This document shows, one piece after another, positions 1 to 8,315 of a stretch of 64,000 bases of DNA. Source of the stretch: Paramagnetospirillum kuznetsovii (lineage in GTDB: Bacteria > Pseudomonadota > Alphaproteobacteria > Rhodospirillales > Magnetospirillaceae); contig NZ_PGTO01000002.1 of the NCBI RefSeq assembly GCF_003284725.1, positions 310,001-374,000 on the forward strand. The letters are read 5' to 3'. The translations under genes and the position numbers were made by a program. The notes beneath the pieces are model-generated. The model did not search any database. It was not told the origin of the DNA and worked only from the letters and a program-made list of their open reading frames with translations. Each line of letters starts with the position of its first letter. Positions within the stretch are counted from its first letter, which is position 1.

Positions 1-221
1 TCCAGCCATTGGGCGCACTCGGCGCCCTTGATCTCCACTTGGCCCATATGGGAGACGTCGAACAGCCCGGCCTCGGCGCGGGTGTGCAGGTGTTCGGTCA
101 TGACGCCTGCGGGATACTGCACCGGCATGGAATAACCGGCGAAGGGAACCATCTTGGCTCCCAGCTCGCGATGAAGCGAATCCAGCGGTACAGTTAGCAA
201 CGGGGTATCAGGATCGCTCAC
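1..221 (-). CDS. gcvT: Aminomethyltransferase (glycine cleavage T protein), N-terminal part
   Basis: T protein of the glycine cleavage system, which transfers the aminomethyl carbon of glycine to tetrahydrofolate. Only about the first 73 residues are in the window; the 3' part lies beyond the left edge. The peptide contains [20 protein letters not shown] followed by a [20 protein letters not shown] segment, which is typical of the folate-binding start of GcvT. I chose the GTG at 221 because an AAGGAGGA ribosome site lies just upstream of it. A tandem glycine riboswitch precedes the gene, which supports the assignment independently. Confidence 0.93.
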   Translation of the reverse strand, partial: MSDPDTPLLTVPLDSLHRELGAKMVPFAGYSMPVQYPAGVMTEHLHTRAEAGLFDVSHMGQVEIKGAECAQWL

Positions 222-275
222 CGGGTTCCTCCTTGGACAAGGGCCTTCCGGACGGAGTCATGGCGCCATCCGGCT

Positions 276-491
276 TGCCCCCCTCTGTCCTTGGAACCTG
301 AAAGATTCACCGCCTGATTCCGATGGAACGGAGGCGGCTTACATCGTCGGTGGGCAGACCGGTCCTTGCGGGGCCGATCGGCGCGCTTTCCAGAGTTTCA
401 TCCCCCCGCGGTCCGTTTGCCTGAGAGTTTCCAGGGGCGGTTGCTCCTTCGGCGCCGCGTCCGGCTTCGAAAAGCCTGCGCGATCTCTCCC
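276..491 (-). promoter_or_regulatory. Tandem glycine riboswitch upstream of gcvT
   Basis: Read on the minus strand, this leader carries the conserved blocks of both glycine aptamers. The first (about 491 down to 400) has GGGAGAGA, GCCGAAGGAGCAA and AAACTCTCAGGCAAA, then GGACCG. A short linker leads to the second (about 398 down to 276) with ACTCTGGAAAG, CACCGA and CAGGTTCCAAGGACAGAG. Glycine riboswitches of this class normally switch on gcv operons when glycine is abundant. The remaining 50 bases before the gcvT start would hold the expression platform; I see no clear intrinsic terminator there, so control of translation is possible. Confidence 0.93.
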
Positions 492-587
492 ACGGGGATC
501 ATCTGTGGCCGCCATCTTAGTCGGCACGGCCAGGGAGTCAACGAGAGTCATCTCCTAGATATTGTGTTTTTATCGCGAGGCAGACAC

Positions 588-1136
588 CTAGCGCTTGCTT
601 CGCCGCATGGCTTCCAAATCCTCTGGGGAAACCTGGAACCCCAGATAGATTTCGTAATCGTTGATGATTTCCTTGTTCTTCACCGGCAGCCGCAGCACCA
701 CGTCGTCATCGGTGGTCCGCGCCTGGTTCATGCCCTCGGGGAACACCACCGGGATGGTGAACACCGCCTTGGCTTCGGGGGCGGGGTAGAATTTGGGAAT
801 GGCGATGAAATAGGTCAGCTCCGCATTGGGGCTGGTGCTGGCCGGACCGCGATTGACGTCGAAGCTGAGCCGCATCACCACCTCGCCGCCCTTGTCGTCA
901 TAGGAACAGTCGCCCTTGAAAGCGATGATCTCCGCCTCCAACTCCACATCGGTGAGGTCGCGGCCCGACCCTGGACGGAATTTGGTGACCTTGGCCACGT
1001 CGGACAGGATGTAGATGGGCGGGCAGGGCGGAGCCACCTTCTTCTTCGGATTCATGAAGTCGAAGTCGGCGCAGGCGGACAGGGCAAGCGGCGCCGCCAG
1101 GGCGAGACAGACGAGACGGGACGAACGATGGGTCAT
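588..1136 (-). CDS. Putative lipoprotein of unknown function
   Basis: A 182-residue protein whose first 22 residues form a lipoprotein signal: MTHRSSR, a hydrophobic stretch, then the lipobox LSAC. After the lipidated Cys comes a short basic linker (NPKKK) and a compact domain rich in beta-strand-like segments, including AEIIAFKGDCSYDD. I do not recognise the family. The start at 1136 was chosen because translation further upstream would put a long polar extension before the signal peptide. The gene is divergent from ispH and stands alone. Lipid anchoring is a strong prediction; the function is open. Confidence 0.75.
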   Translation of the reverse strand: MTHRSSRLVCLALAAPLALSACADFDFMNPKKKVAPPCPPIYILSDVAKVTKFRPGSGRDLTDVELEAEIIAFKGDCSYDDKGGEVVMRLSFDVNRGPASTSPNAELTYFIAIPKFYPAPEAKAVFTIPVVFPEGMNQARTTDDDVVLRLPVKNKEIINDYEIYLGFQVSPEDLEAMRRSKR

Positions 1137-1312
1137 GGAAATCCTGGAAATAGAGGTGCCGACCGCAAGGCGCTCCGGCGGGGTGGCGAATTCGCGCATG
1201 CCATTCTTCCTTCGACGGGGCAACATCTGCTAAACGTGGCCTCCGACTTTAGAGAAGGCCGCGACGCGGCACAAGCCGACAGCCAAGCCGAATAGAGGGA
1301 TTAACCGCGACC

Positions 1313-2269
1313 ATGTCTTCCGTTCCCGCCAAAAGGCCCCTTACCCTGGTTCTCGCCAGCCCGCGCGGCTTTTGCGCCGGTGTCGACCGCGCCATCCATA
1401 TCGTCGAGAAGGCGCTGGAAAAGTATCAGGCTCCGGTCTATGTCCGCCATGAAATCGTCCATAACCGCTTCGTGGTGGAATCCCTGGCCCAGAAGGGCGC
1501 GGTATTCGTCGAGGAACTGGACGAAGTCCCCGACGACGCGGCGGTGGTGTTTTCCGCCCATGGCGTGCCCAAGACGGTTCCGGAAGAGGCCGATCGTCGC
1601 GGCCTGACCTCCTTGGATGCCACTTGCCCGCTGGTGACCAAGGTGCACCGCGAGGCCGAACTCCATTACGACATGGGCCGCCAGATCATCATGATCGGTC
1701 ATGCCGGTCACCCGGAAGTGATCGGCACCATCGGCCAGGTTCCCGAGGGAACCGTCATGCTGGTGGGTACCCCGGCCGAGGCGGAAATGGTGCAGCCGCG
1801 CGACCCCTCCATGCTGGCCTATATCACCCAGACCACCCTGTCGGTGGACGATGCCGCCGCCGTCATCGACGTGCTCTATCGCCGCTTTCCCGACATCGTC
1901 GGACCAAAGCGGGAAGATATCTGTTACGCCACCACCAACCGCCAGGCGGCGGTCAAGACCATCGCCCCCAAATGCGAGGCCTTGATGGTGATCGGCTCGC
2001 CCAATTCCTCCAACTCGTCGCGTCTGGTGGAAGTGGCGACGCGGGCCGGTTGCGCCCGCTCGGTTCTGGTCCAGCGCGCCGCCGAGGTGGATTGGAGCCT
2101 GCTGGACGGGGTCAGCCGCTTAGGCATCACCGCCGGAGCATCGGCACCGGAAATCCTGGTGGAGGAAGTGGTGGCGGCGGCCCGCGAGCGCTTCGACGTG
2201 ACGATCGAGGAGGTGCGGGTCACCACCGAGACCGTGACCTTCAAACTGCCGCAGGCGCTGTCGGAATAG
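1313..2269 (+). CDS. ispH: 4-hydroxy-3-methylbut-2-enyl diphosphate reductase
   Basis: Last enzyme of the MEP isoprenoid pathway: an iron-sulfur reductase that makes IPP and DMAPP from HMBPP in the cytosol. The 318-residue length matches IspH/LytB. The three cluster-binding cysteines are visible in FCAGVDRAI (about residue 21), DATCPLV (about 105) and CYATTNRQ (about 204). The HEIVHN motif (about 46) and the SPNSSNS substrate loop are also present. It is followed on the same strand by thrB after about 110 bases. Confidence 0.97.
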   Translation: MSSVPAKRPLTLVLASPRGFCAGVDRAIHIVEKALEKYQAPVYVRHEIVHNRFVVESLAQKGAVFVEELDEVPDDAAVVFSAHGVPKTVPEEADRRGLTSLDATCPLVTKVHREAELHYDMGRQIIMIGHAGHPEVIGTIGQVPEGTVMLVGTPAEAEMVQPRDPSMLAYITQTTLSVDDAAAVIDVLYRRFPDIVGPKREDICYATTNRQAAVKTIAPKCEALMVIGSPNSSNSSRLVEVATRAGCARSVLVQRAAEVDWSLLDGVSRLGITAGASAPEILVEEVVAAARERFDVTIEEVRVTTETVTFKLPQALSE

Positions 2270-2381
2270 AGGGCGGCCTGGACGCGGGCCATGCGCCATG
2301 ACGTCAGCGGACGCCCTCTGGCGCGGCGCCGGGAACTGTCGTACCTTCCGCCGATCCGGCGTGGAATAGGGTTATAGGGGC

Positions 2382-3344
2382 ATGGCGGTCTATACCGAGG
2401 TTTCCGACGACGAGCTGGACGAGTTCGTCGCCCAGTACGATATCGGCGCGGTGGTGTCCTGCAAGGGCATCGCCGAAGGCGTCGAGAACACCAATTATCT
2501 GCTCCAGACCGACCGCGACAGCTTCATCCTGACCCTCTACGAGCGCAGGGTGAATCCGGCGGAGCTGCCGTTCTTCATCGGACTGATGGAGCATCTGGCG
2601 GCCCGTGGATTGGCTTGCCCCAGCCCCATCCAAGGCCGCGACGGCGCCATTCTGCGCAGTCTGTGCGGTCGTCCCGCCGCCCTGGTCAGCTTCCTCAAGG
2701 GTGTCTGGCATCGGCGCATCAGCCTCAATCATTGCGCCGAGCTTGGGCCTGCCATGGCCGAGATGCATCTGAAGGGGGCGGACTTCCCGCTGACCCGGCG
2801 CAACAATCTGTCGGTGGAGGGTTGGCGCGGCTTGTTCGAGGCCATTCGGCCCCGCGCCGGGGAGATCAAGGAAGACTTGGCCGAACGGATCGCCGCCGAA
2901 CTGGATTTCCTGGAAGCCAACTGGCCGAAGACCTTGCCGGTGGGGCTGATCCATGCCGACCTGTTTCCCGACAACGTGTTCTTTCTGGGCGATCGGCTGT
3001 CGGGGTTGATCGACTTCTATTTCGCCTGCACCGATTTCATGGCCTATGACATCGCCATCTGCCTGAATGCCTGGTGCTTCGAGGCGGACGGCGCCTTCAA
3101 CGCCACCAAGGCGCGGCTGATGCTGAACGGCTATCGCCGCGTCCGGCCGCTATCGGCCGAAGAGTTGGACGCCCTGCCGCTGCTGGCGCGGGGCGCCGCC
3201 CTGCGCTTTCTGCTGACCCGCAGCTATGACTGGCTGAATACGCCCGCCGGGGCCTTCGTCAAGCGCAAGGATCCCATGGAGTATTACCGCAAGCTGGTGT
3301 TCCACCAGGGCGTCGGCGGTCCCGGCGAATACGGCATCGAATGA
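2382..3344 (+). CDS. thrB: Homoserine kinase, APH-fold type
   Basis: Phosphorylates homoserine in threonine biosynthesis. This is the aminoglycoside-phosphotransferase-fold ThrB of alpha- and some other proteobacteria, not the GHMP-kinase type of E. coli. Visible signatures are [11 protein letters not shown] near residue 34, the catalytic-loop segment [14 protein letters not shown] (about 188-201), and the metal-binding GLIDFYFAC (about 209). At 320 residues it is normal length. Its TGA overlaps the ATG of rnhA by four bases (ATGA), so the two are translationally coupled; this thrB-rnhA pairing is common in alphaproteobacteria. Confidence 0.95.
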   Translation: MAVYTEVSDDELDEFVAQYDIGAVVSCKGIAEGVENTNYLLQTDRDSFILTLYERRVNPAELPFFIGLMEHLAARGLACPSPIQGRDGAILRSLCGRPAALVSFLKGVWHRRISLNHCAELGPAMAEMHLKGADFPLTRRNNLSVEGWRGLFEAIRPRAGEIKEDLAERIAAELDFLEANWPKTLPVGLIHADLFPDNVFFLGDRLSGLIDFYFACTDFMAYDIAICLNAWCFEADGAFNATKARLMLNGYRRVRPLSAEELDALPLLARGAALRFLLTRSYDWLNTPAGAFVKRKDPMEYYRKLVFHQGVGGPGEYGIE

Positions 3345-3802
3345 GCGAGAGTACCGGAAACGGACCAGTCGAACTCTTCACAGACGGGGCGTGCAGCGGC
3401 AATCCCGGCCCCGGCGGCTGGGGCGCCATCCTGCGCTATCGCGGGGTGGAGAAGGAGCTGAAGGGCGGCGAGCCCGCCACCACCAACAACCGCATGGAAA
3501 TGATGGCGGTGCTGGAAGGCCTCAACAGCCTGACCCGCTCCTGCGCCGTCCATATCTATACCGACAGCCAATACGTCATGAAGGGCATGACCGAATGGCT
3601 GCGGGGCTGGAAGGCGCGCGGCTGGAAGACCGCCGACAAGAAGCCGGTCAAGAACGACGATCTGTGGAAGGCCTTGGACGAGGCCTGCGCCCGCCATCAG
3701 GTGACATGGCACTGGGTCAAGGGCCATGCCGGCCACGCCGAGAACGAGCGGGCCGACCAACTGGCCCGTGACGGCATCGCCGATCTTAGGGCGCTGGTTT
3801 AG
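3341..3802 (+). CDS. rnhA: Ribonuclease HI
   Basis: Cleaves the RNA strand of RNA/DNA hybrids. The 153-residue protein shows the type I fold motifs with all four acidic catalytic residues: [16 protein letters not shown] (Asp near 14), the Glu in [12 protein letters not shown], the Asp in IYTDSQYV, and the Asp in ENERADQLA. The conserved WVKGHAGH loop carries the active-site His. It overlaps thrB by four bases and overlaps the 3' end of the convergent membrane-protein gene by 17 bases. Confidence 0.97.
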   Translation: MSESTGNGPVELFTDGACSGNPGPGGWGAILRYRGVEKELKGGEPATTNNRMEMMAVLEGLNSLTRSCAVHIYTDSQYVMKGMTEWLRGWKARGWKTADKKPVKNDDLWKALDEACARHQVTWHWVKGHAGHAENERADQLARDGIADLRALV

Positions 3803-4487
3803 CCGTCAGTTCATTCCAGATCAGGGCGACGGTTCCGGCGGTGATCGCCATGGCGAGGTAACGCAGGGCGATGGCGACGGTCTGTACCAGCGTCAGTCCT
3901 TCCAGGATCTCCATGTCCGGCAACATTCTCGCCGCCTCCATCAGCAGATTGGCGGGCAGCCATGCCAGGGCGACGGCGATGCTGACCGCGACGCCGCCCT
4001 TCATGATCACATCGGGAAGGCGCCAGCCGTCGGCGCCCGATTCCTGTTCCAGGGCCGCTTCGGCTGGCAACAGATAGACCGCTCCGATCAGCAGATGGGT
4101 GAAGCCCAGCAGCGGCATGGCGGCATCGGCGAGCGGAATGCCGGTGGCCATGGCGAGCGAGGCGCCGATCACCTGGGCGGGGAAGGTCACGAAGGTTTCC
4201 GCCAGCATCCAGCCGAAGGCGGTGAACACTTCGCGGCGGCCCAGGCGGAAATAGGCCATGCGGGTTGGCATCTCGCCCCGCGCCACCAGCCGCAGCCAAG
4301 CCACCGCGAAAACACCGCGTGCCAGCAGATCGGTCACGCCCGCCAACAGGGGGTAGCGTTCGCCGACCGCCGTGCTGACGATACTGACGCCCACGCAGAC
4401 CCAGGCCAGGCGCATGAAGGCCGGAAATTGCTCCATCAGGATGACGAAGCTGCGAAGGGCATGGCGGCAGAAGCGGAAGAGTCCCAT
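3786..4487 (-). CDS. Multi-pass membrane protein, unknown
   Basis: A 233-residue protein with about five hydrophobic segments (roughly residues 25-45, 52-68, 95-118, 121-142 and 165-185, with another near the C-terminus). I recognise no domain. It lies 26 bases downstream of the response-regulator gene on the same strand and probably shares its operon. Its 3' end overlaps rnhA. Starts with ATG, but no strong ribosome site is visible, in keeping with co-translation from the upstream gene. Confidence 0.75.
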   Translation of the reverse strand: MGLFRFCRHALRSFVILMEQFPAFMRLAWVCVGVSIVSTAVGERYPLLAGVTDLLARGVFAVAWLRLVARGEMPTRMAYFRLGRREVFTAFGWMLAETFVTFPAQVIGASLAMATGIPLADAAMPLLGFTHLLIGAVYLLPAEAALEQESGADGWRLPDVIMKGGVAVSIAVALAWLPANLLMEAARMLPDMEILEGLTLVQTVAIALRYLAMAITAGTVALIWNELTAKPAP

Positions 4488-4513
4488 TCAGTGACTCCGC
4501 CCGCCGTATTCCA

Positions 4514-5239
4514 TCACCGTGCGGTTTCGAAGTGGCCGCGCACCAATTGAATCTGGCGGATCAGATCATCGGCGGATATGGGCTTGGTCAAGACCTTGGA
4601 CGCACCCACCTGGCGGGTGATCTCGTGGGCTTCGTCGGATTTGTCGCTGGTCAGGATCAGGACCGGCTTACGGCTGTTGATATTGGCCTTGTCGCCTCTC
4701 AGAGTCCGCAGGAAGTCGATGCCGCCCATATTGTCCATGTGCAGATCGCAAATGATGATGTCGGGCTCCAACTCGCCGGAGCGCAGCATGTCCAGCGCCT
4801 TGACGCCATCAGAGGCTTCCGAGATTTGGGACGGACTGGCCTTGGTCAGCAGCTTCTTGATGATGGTGCGCATGACTTCCTGATCGTCGATGATCAGGAC
4901 ATGCAGACCGCCGCCGCCGATCAGCATGGACAAGGCGGCGCCGTCCTTGAACTTTTCCATCTGCTTGGTGGCGCCCTTGGGCAGAGGCACCCTGTGCTCC
5001 TTGCAATACAGCGTCAGGGCCTGGCCCACATCCTCGCGCGAGAAGATGAAGTCCTTGGCGGAGCCTCCGGCGAAAACGGCGGGAAAGCGGATGGTCAAGG
5101 AAATGTCCTGGGCCGGGTCGAAGTTCATTTGGTCCGGGGCGGTATTGGGAAGATTCTTGCCGATCCGCTCGCCATAGCGCCGGATGGCGTCGAGGAAGTC
5201 CGATCGGGGAAAGACAATCACGCGGCGTTCAAGAATCAT
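4514..5239 (-). CDS. Response regulator with an N-terminal domain of unknown type and a C-terminal receiver
   Basis: The C-terminal ~125 residues form a CheY-like receiver: VLIIDDQEVMR (acidic pair), the phospho-acceptor Asp in IICDLHMDN, the Thr in LILTSDKSD and the Lys in VLTKPIS. The first ~105 residues are a separate domain that I do not recognise. This order (unknown domain, then receiver, no DNA-binding output) is unusual. An alternative ATG ten codons upstream (5269) has no ribosome site. I prefer 5239, which has AGGAG upstream at a somewhat long spacing. No histidine kinase is adjacent. Confidence 0.85.
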   Translation of the reverse strand: MILERRVIVFPRSDFLDAIRRYGERIGKNLPNTAPDQMNFDPAQDISLTIRFPAVFAGGSAKDFIFSREDVGQALTLYCKEHRVPLPKGATKQMEKFKDGAALSMLIGGGGLHVLIIDDQEVMRTIIKKLLTKASPSQISEASDGVKALDMLRSGELEPDIIICDLHMDNMGGIDFLRTLRGDKANINSRKPVLILTSDKSDEAHEITRQVGASKVLTKPISADDLIRQIQLVRGHFETAR

Positions 5240-5290
5240 CGGGTCCGTAAGCTCCTGCAAGAGCACCATGGGTCAAATGACGCGTGGTGC

Positions 5291-5875
5291 TCAATGTCCT
5301 TTGGCTGGCGCGGCGCCGCCTGCCACCGGCTTGATATCGGCCTTGTCGATCAAGGGCAGCGACGACTTGATTTGCAGCGCCACCGGGCAAGCCTCGGCTT
5401 CCTGCTTGGCATTGACGCATTTGATCGGCGGAGTGCCGAAATCGCTGAGGGGCGAAAAGCTGAGTTGCACGGCGCCGAGGCCGCAGGAAAATAGTCGCGC
5501 CGTTTGGCCGCTGGGCGCCAAGGCGCCGATATTGACCACCCAGTTATCCAGAATCTCACCCTTGGCGCTGACCGATGACCCCACCATGCCCATGGCGACG
5601 GTGGCGGTCGATGCGTTGAACAGCACGAAATTCATGCGGCACTTTCCCGCTCCGGCGCCAGCCATCATGGTGGCTTCCAGCTTCAAGGTGCCGAGGCTGT
5701 CGCCGATCTGTTCCGGCGGGATGAATTTTTCCCGGACTCCGGTGGCGGAACTGGCGATGGGCGCGACGGCGCCGCCGCCACTTTCGCCCGCGCCCTCTTT
5801 CTTGCCGCCCGCCCAAGCCGGGCCGCAGGCAAGGAGTGCGGCAACAGTCGCCAAAGCCATCATGGTCCGGTTCAC
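5291..5875 (-). CDS. Secreted protein of unknown function
   Basis: A 194-residue protein with a classical signal peptide: a short basic start, the hydrophobic MMALATVAALLACGPAWA, and probable cleavage after AWA near residue 22. The mature part has four cysteines (KCRMNF, FSCGLG, IKCVNA, EACPVA), which fits a disulfide-bonded periplasmic protein. No family recognised. It lies about 50 bases upstream of the response-regulator gene on the same strand, so the two and the following membrane protein may form one operon. Confidence 0.75.
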   Translation of the reverse strand: MNRTMMALATVAALLACGPAWAGGKKEGAGESGGGAVAPIASSATGVREKFIPPEQIGDSLGTLKLEATMMAGAGAGKCRMNFVLFNASTATVAMGMVGSSVSAKGEILDNWVVNIGALAPSGQTARLFSCGLGAVQLSFSPLSDFGTPPIKCVNAKQEAEACPVALQIKSSLPLIDKADIKPVAGGAAPAKGH

Positions 5876-6043
5876 GACGCAACGAACTCCCTATGGTATC
5901 GAAACGACACAGACTAGCAGGACTTTCACCGCCGCCGAAACGACTTTGCGGACTGCCCGCCATTTGGGCATGGCGTGGCGGGAATTGCGCCAATAGGGGC
6001 ATTGTGTTTCCCTGTATCGTGCGGCCGCCCTGGCCGCGCCGCA

Positions 6044-6059
6044 TGGCATGTGCCGTGCA
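6044..6059 (+). promoter_or_regulatory. Candidate sigma-54 promoter for nasT
   Basis: TGGCATGTGCCGTGCA matches the -24/-12 pattern TGGCAYR-N4-TTGCW with correct spacing. It deviates only in the first T of the -12 block (GTGC for TTGC). It would start transcription near 6070, about 25 bases before the nasT start. Sigma-54 control fits a nitrogen-regulated gene, but the single mismatch makes this less certain than the promoter at 6773. Confidence 0.45.
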
Positions 6060-6094
6060 AAGTTGGGCGAGCATGAGGAATTAAAGGGTTGAGC

Positions 6095-6673
6095 ATGGGC
6101 TTGCGCGTGATCGTGGTCGATGACGAACGCGACAGGGCGGCCTTGGTCAAGGTCGCCCTTGAAGGCGAAGGCTTCGAGGTCGTCGGTGTCCTGGCCAGCG
6201 GCGCGGGTCTGTACGCCAAAGTGGCGGAACTGGCCGCCGACGTCATCATCGTCGATATCGATTCGCCCGACCGCGATATCTTGGAAGACATGCGGCGCGT
6301 CGGTGTCGAACAGAACCGCCCGGTGGTGATGTTCGCCCAGGACGGCAAGCCTGAAACCATCAAGGCGGCGGTGGAGGCGGGTGTGTCGGCCTATGTGGTG
6401 GACGGACTGAAGCCGGACCGGGTGCGGCCGGTGATCGACGTCGCCATCGCCCGCTTCGCCCAGTTCCAGGATTTGCGCAGCCAGTTGGACAAGGCCAAGA
6501 CCACCCTGGCCGAGCGCAAGCAGGTGGAAAAGGCCAAGGGAATCCTCATGAAGCGTCGCAAGGTGGATGAGGACGCCGCCTTCGCCCTGCTGCGCAAGAT
6601 GGCCATGGATCAGAAGCTGCGCTTGATCGATGTCGCCAACAAGGTCATCGAGGCGGCCGAGCTGCTCGGCTAA
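6095..6673 (+). CDS. nasT: ANTAR-domain antiterminator response regulator NasT
   Basis: RNA-binding regulator that lets RNA polymerase pass a leader terminator of nitrate assimilation genes. The N-terminal ~125 residues resemble a receiver (VIVVDDERDRA, then VIIVDIDS with the acceptor Asp). The C-terminal ANTAR domain begins with the coiled segment LDKAKTTLAERKQVEKAKGI and continues through LMKRRKVDEDAAFALL. I preferred the ATG at 6095 (AAAGGG six bases upstream) over a TTG two codons earlier. Downstream lies a leader with the two-hairpin ANTAR target, and the partner sensor nasS is inside the following operon. Confidence 0.93.
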   Translation: MGLRVIVVDDERDRAALVKVALEGEGFEVVGVLASGAGLYAKVAELAADVIIVDIDSPDRDILEDMRRVGVEQNRPVVMFAQDGKPETIKAAVEAGVSAYVVDGLKPDRVRPVIDVAIARFAQFQDLRSQLDKAKTTLAERKQVEKAKGILMKRRKVDEDAAFALLRKMAMDQKLRLIDVANKVIEAAELLG

Positions 6674-6772
6674 AAGCCTAAAAAGTAATCATTCATCAGC
6701 AGCAGCCTAAAAAATAGGCGATCACTTTTGGGCGCCCGCTGCAACCCCTTTGAAATTAAGCGTTTTCCCATC

Positions 6773-6788
6773 TGGCATGAGCGTTGCT
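6773..6788 (+). promoter_or_regulatory. Sigma-54 (RpoN) promoter of the nitrate assimilation operon
   Basis: TGGCATGAGCGTTGCT is an excellent match to the -24/-12 consensus TGGCAYR-N4-TTGCW. Transcription would start near 6800, just before the ANTAR hairpins, giving a leader of about 200 bases before nrtA. NtrC-type activation is expected from the family, but I did not identify NtrC sites with confidence. Confidence 0.85.
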
Positions 6789-6802
6789 TCATGTTGCAGT
6801 GC

Positions 6803-6877
6803 GAAGGCGGCCAAATCTCAATGGCGAGGGTTGCCTTCAAAACGAATTGACTGGCTCTGTCGGCAATGATGCCGACA
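6803..6877 (+). promoter_or_regulatory. ANTAR two-hairpin antitermination element (NasT target)
   Basis: Two stem-loops, each closed by a six-base loop with A at position 1 and G at position 4, the known signature of ANTAR target RNA. The first runs 6803-6838: outer stem GAAGGC/GCCTTC, inner stem with CTC/GAG, loop AATGGC at 6820-6825. The second runs 6858-6877: stem TGTCGGC/GCCGACA, loop AATGAT at 6865-6870. They lie between the sigma-54 promoter and the terminator, as required for NasT-mediated antitermination. Confidence 0.85.
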
Positions 6878-6890
6878 CCGGCCAAGGAAC

Positions 6891-6957
6891 AAAGGCGTTC
6901 CACGGATTGCGCGCTCCCTTGCGGGAGGCCGGCGCGACTCCGCGGAACGCCTTTTTT
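6891..6957 (+). terminator. Leader intrinsic terminator of the nitrate operon
   Basis: AAGGCGTTCC at 6892 pairs with GGAACGCCTT ending at 6952. A second GC-rich hairpin lies inside the loop and a run of Ts follows (6952-6957). It lies 45 bases before nrtA and after the ANTAR hairpins, so it is the expected default stop that NasT would relieve. Confidence 0.9.
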
Positions 6958-7002
6958 GTTTTCGGTTCAGCCCCCTTTTTTTCGGTTCAGCCAACGAGGG
7001 AC

Positions 7003-8301
7003 ATGACGATCATGACCAGCAAGACCTCCCAGCCCGTTTCCCGCCGTTCCGTTCTGGCCGCCGCCGCCGTCCTGGCCGCCGCCCGCGCCGCCCTCCCTGC
7101 CGGTGCCTGGGCTGCCGTGGGCGACGCGCCCGAGGTCAAGGGCGCCAATTTCGGCTTCATCGCGCTGACCGATGCCTCGCCTTTGATCGTCGCCAAGGAG
7201 AAGGGCTTCTTCGCCAAGTACGGTCTGCCCGATGTCCAGGTGCTCAAGCAGGCCTCGTGGGGGACCACCCGCGATAACCTGGAATTGGGCTCGGCGGGCG
7301 GCGGCATCGACGGCGCCCATATCCTGACCCCCATGCCCTATCTGATGGCCTCGGGCAAAGTCACCAAGAACAGCGCCAAGATCCCCATGAACATCCTGGC
7401 CCGCCTGAATCTCAACGGTCAGTGCATCTCGGTGTCCAACGAGTACAAGGCCCTGAAGCTGACCACCGATGCCAAGGCCTTCGGCCCGGCCTTGGCCAAG
7501 GCGCGGGCGGCCGGCAAGGAAATCAAGGTGGCCATGACCTTCCCCGGCGGCACCCATGACATGTGGCTCCGCTACTGGCTGGGCGCCAATGGCATCGACC
7601 CGGACAAGGACGTTTCCACCATTGTGGTGCCGCCGCCCCAGATGGTGGCCAACATGAAGGTGGGCACCATGGAGGCCTTCTGCGTCGGCGAGCCGTGGAA
7701 CGACCAACTGGCCCACCAGGGCATCGGCTTTTCCGCCGTGACCACCGGCGAGTTGTGGAAGGACCACCCGGAAAAGAGCCTCGCCATGCGCGGCGACTGG
7801 GTCGAGAAGAATCCCAAGGCCGCCAAGGCGGTGACCATGGCGGTTCTCGAGGCCCAGCAGTGGTGCGAGGCCAATATCGAGGAGATGTGCAAGATCGTCT
7901 CGGGCCGCGAATGGTTCAAGGTTCCGCTGGAAGACATCGTCGCCCGCGCCTCGGGTTTCTTGAACTACGGCGACGGACGGCTGGTGGAAAAGTCCCCCCA
8001 TGTCATGAAGTTCTGGAAGGACAACGCCTCCTATCCGTTCCAAAGCCATGACCTGTGGTTCCTGACCGAGAATATCCGCTGGGGCTATCAGCCCGCCGAT
8101 CTCGATACCAAGGCGCTGATCAAGCAGGTCAACCGCGAGGACATCTGGCGCGAAGCCGCCAAGGATCTGGGCGTGGCGGCGGCGCAAATCCCCGCCTCCA
8201 CCTCGCGGGGCGTCGAGAAATTCTTCGACGGCAAGACCTTCGATCCGGCCAATCCGGCCGCTTATCTCAAGAGCTTGGCCATCAAGCGCGTGACGGTTTG
8301 A
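7003..8301 (+). CDS. nrtA: Nitrate ABC transporter substrate-binding protein
   Basis: Periplasmic nitrate/nitrite-binding component of the NrtABC importer. A twin-arginine signal is visible at the N-terminus (SRRSVLAAAAVLAAARAALP, cleavage after AWA near residue 38). The mature protein has the CmpA/NrtA pattern FGFIALTDASPLIVAKEKGF, then AFCVGEPWNDQ about two-thirds along. At 432 residues it is normal length. Two in-frame ATGs (7003 and 7012) are possible; GAGGG lies very close to the first, so the second may be used. It is the first gene after the regulated leader. Confidence 0.94.
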   Translation: MTIMTSKTSQPVSRRSVLAAAAVLAAARAALPAGAWAAVGDAPEVKGANFGFIALTDASPLIVAKEKGFFAKYGLPDVQVLKQASWGTTRDNLELGSAGGGIDGAHILTPMPYLMASGKVTKNSAKIPMNILARLNLNGQCISVSNEYKALKLTTDAKAFGPALAKARAAGKEIKVAMTFPGGTHDMWLRYWLGANGIDPDKDVSTIVVPPPQMVANMKVGTMEAFCVGEPWNDQLAHQGIGFSAVTTGELWKDHPEKSLAMRGDWVEKNPKAAKAVTMAVLEAQQWCEANIEEMCKIVSGREWFKVPLEDIVARASGFLNYGDGRLVEKSPHVMKFWKDNASYPFQSHDLWFLTENIRWGYQPADLDTKALIKQVNREDIWREAAKDLGVAAAQIPASTSRGVEKFFDGKTFDPANPAAYLKSLAIKRVTV

Positions 8302-8315
8302 GCACGGAGGACAGC

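Noticed and set aside
339-551. Open frame of 70 codons on the minus strand before gcvT
   Set aside because: It lies entirely over the tandem glycine riboswitch, whose RNA structure explains the conservation.
366-1295. 309-codon frame on the plus strand
   Set aside because: It is antisense to the riboswitch and the lipoprotein gene, with a Gly/His/Arg-biased composition typical of shadow frames in GC-rich DNA.
6967-8187. 406-codon frame opposite nrtA
   Set aside because: Antisense shadow of nrtA; no ribosome site and an unnatural composition.
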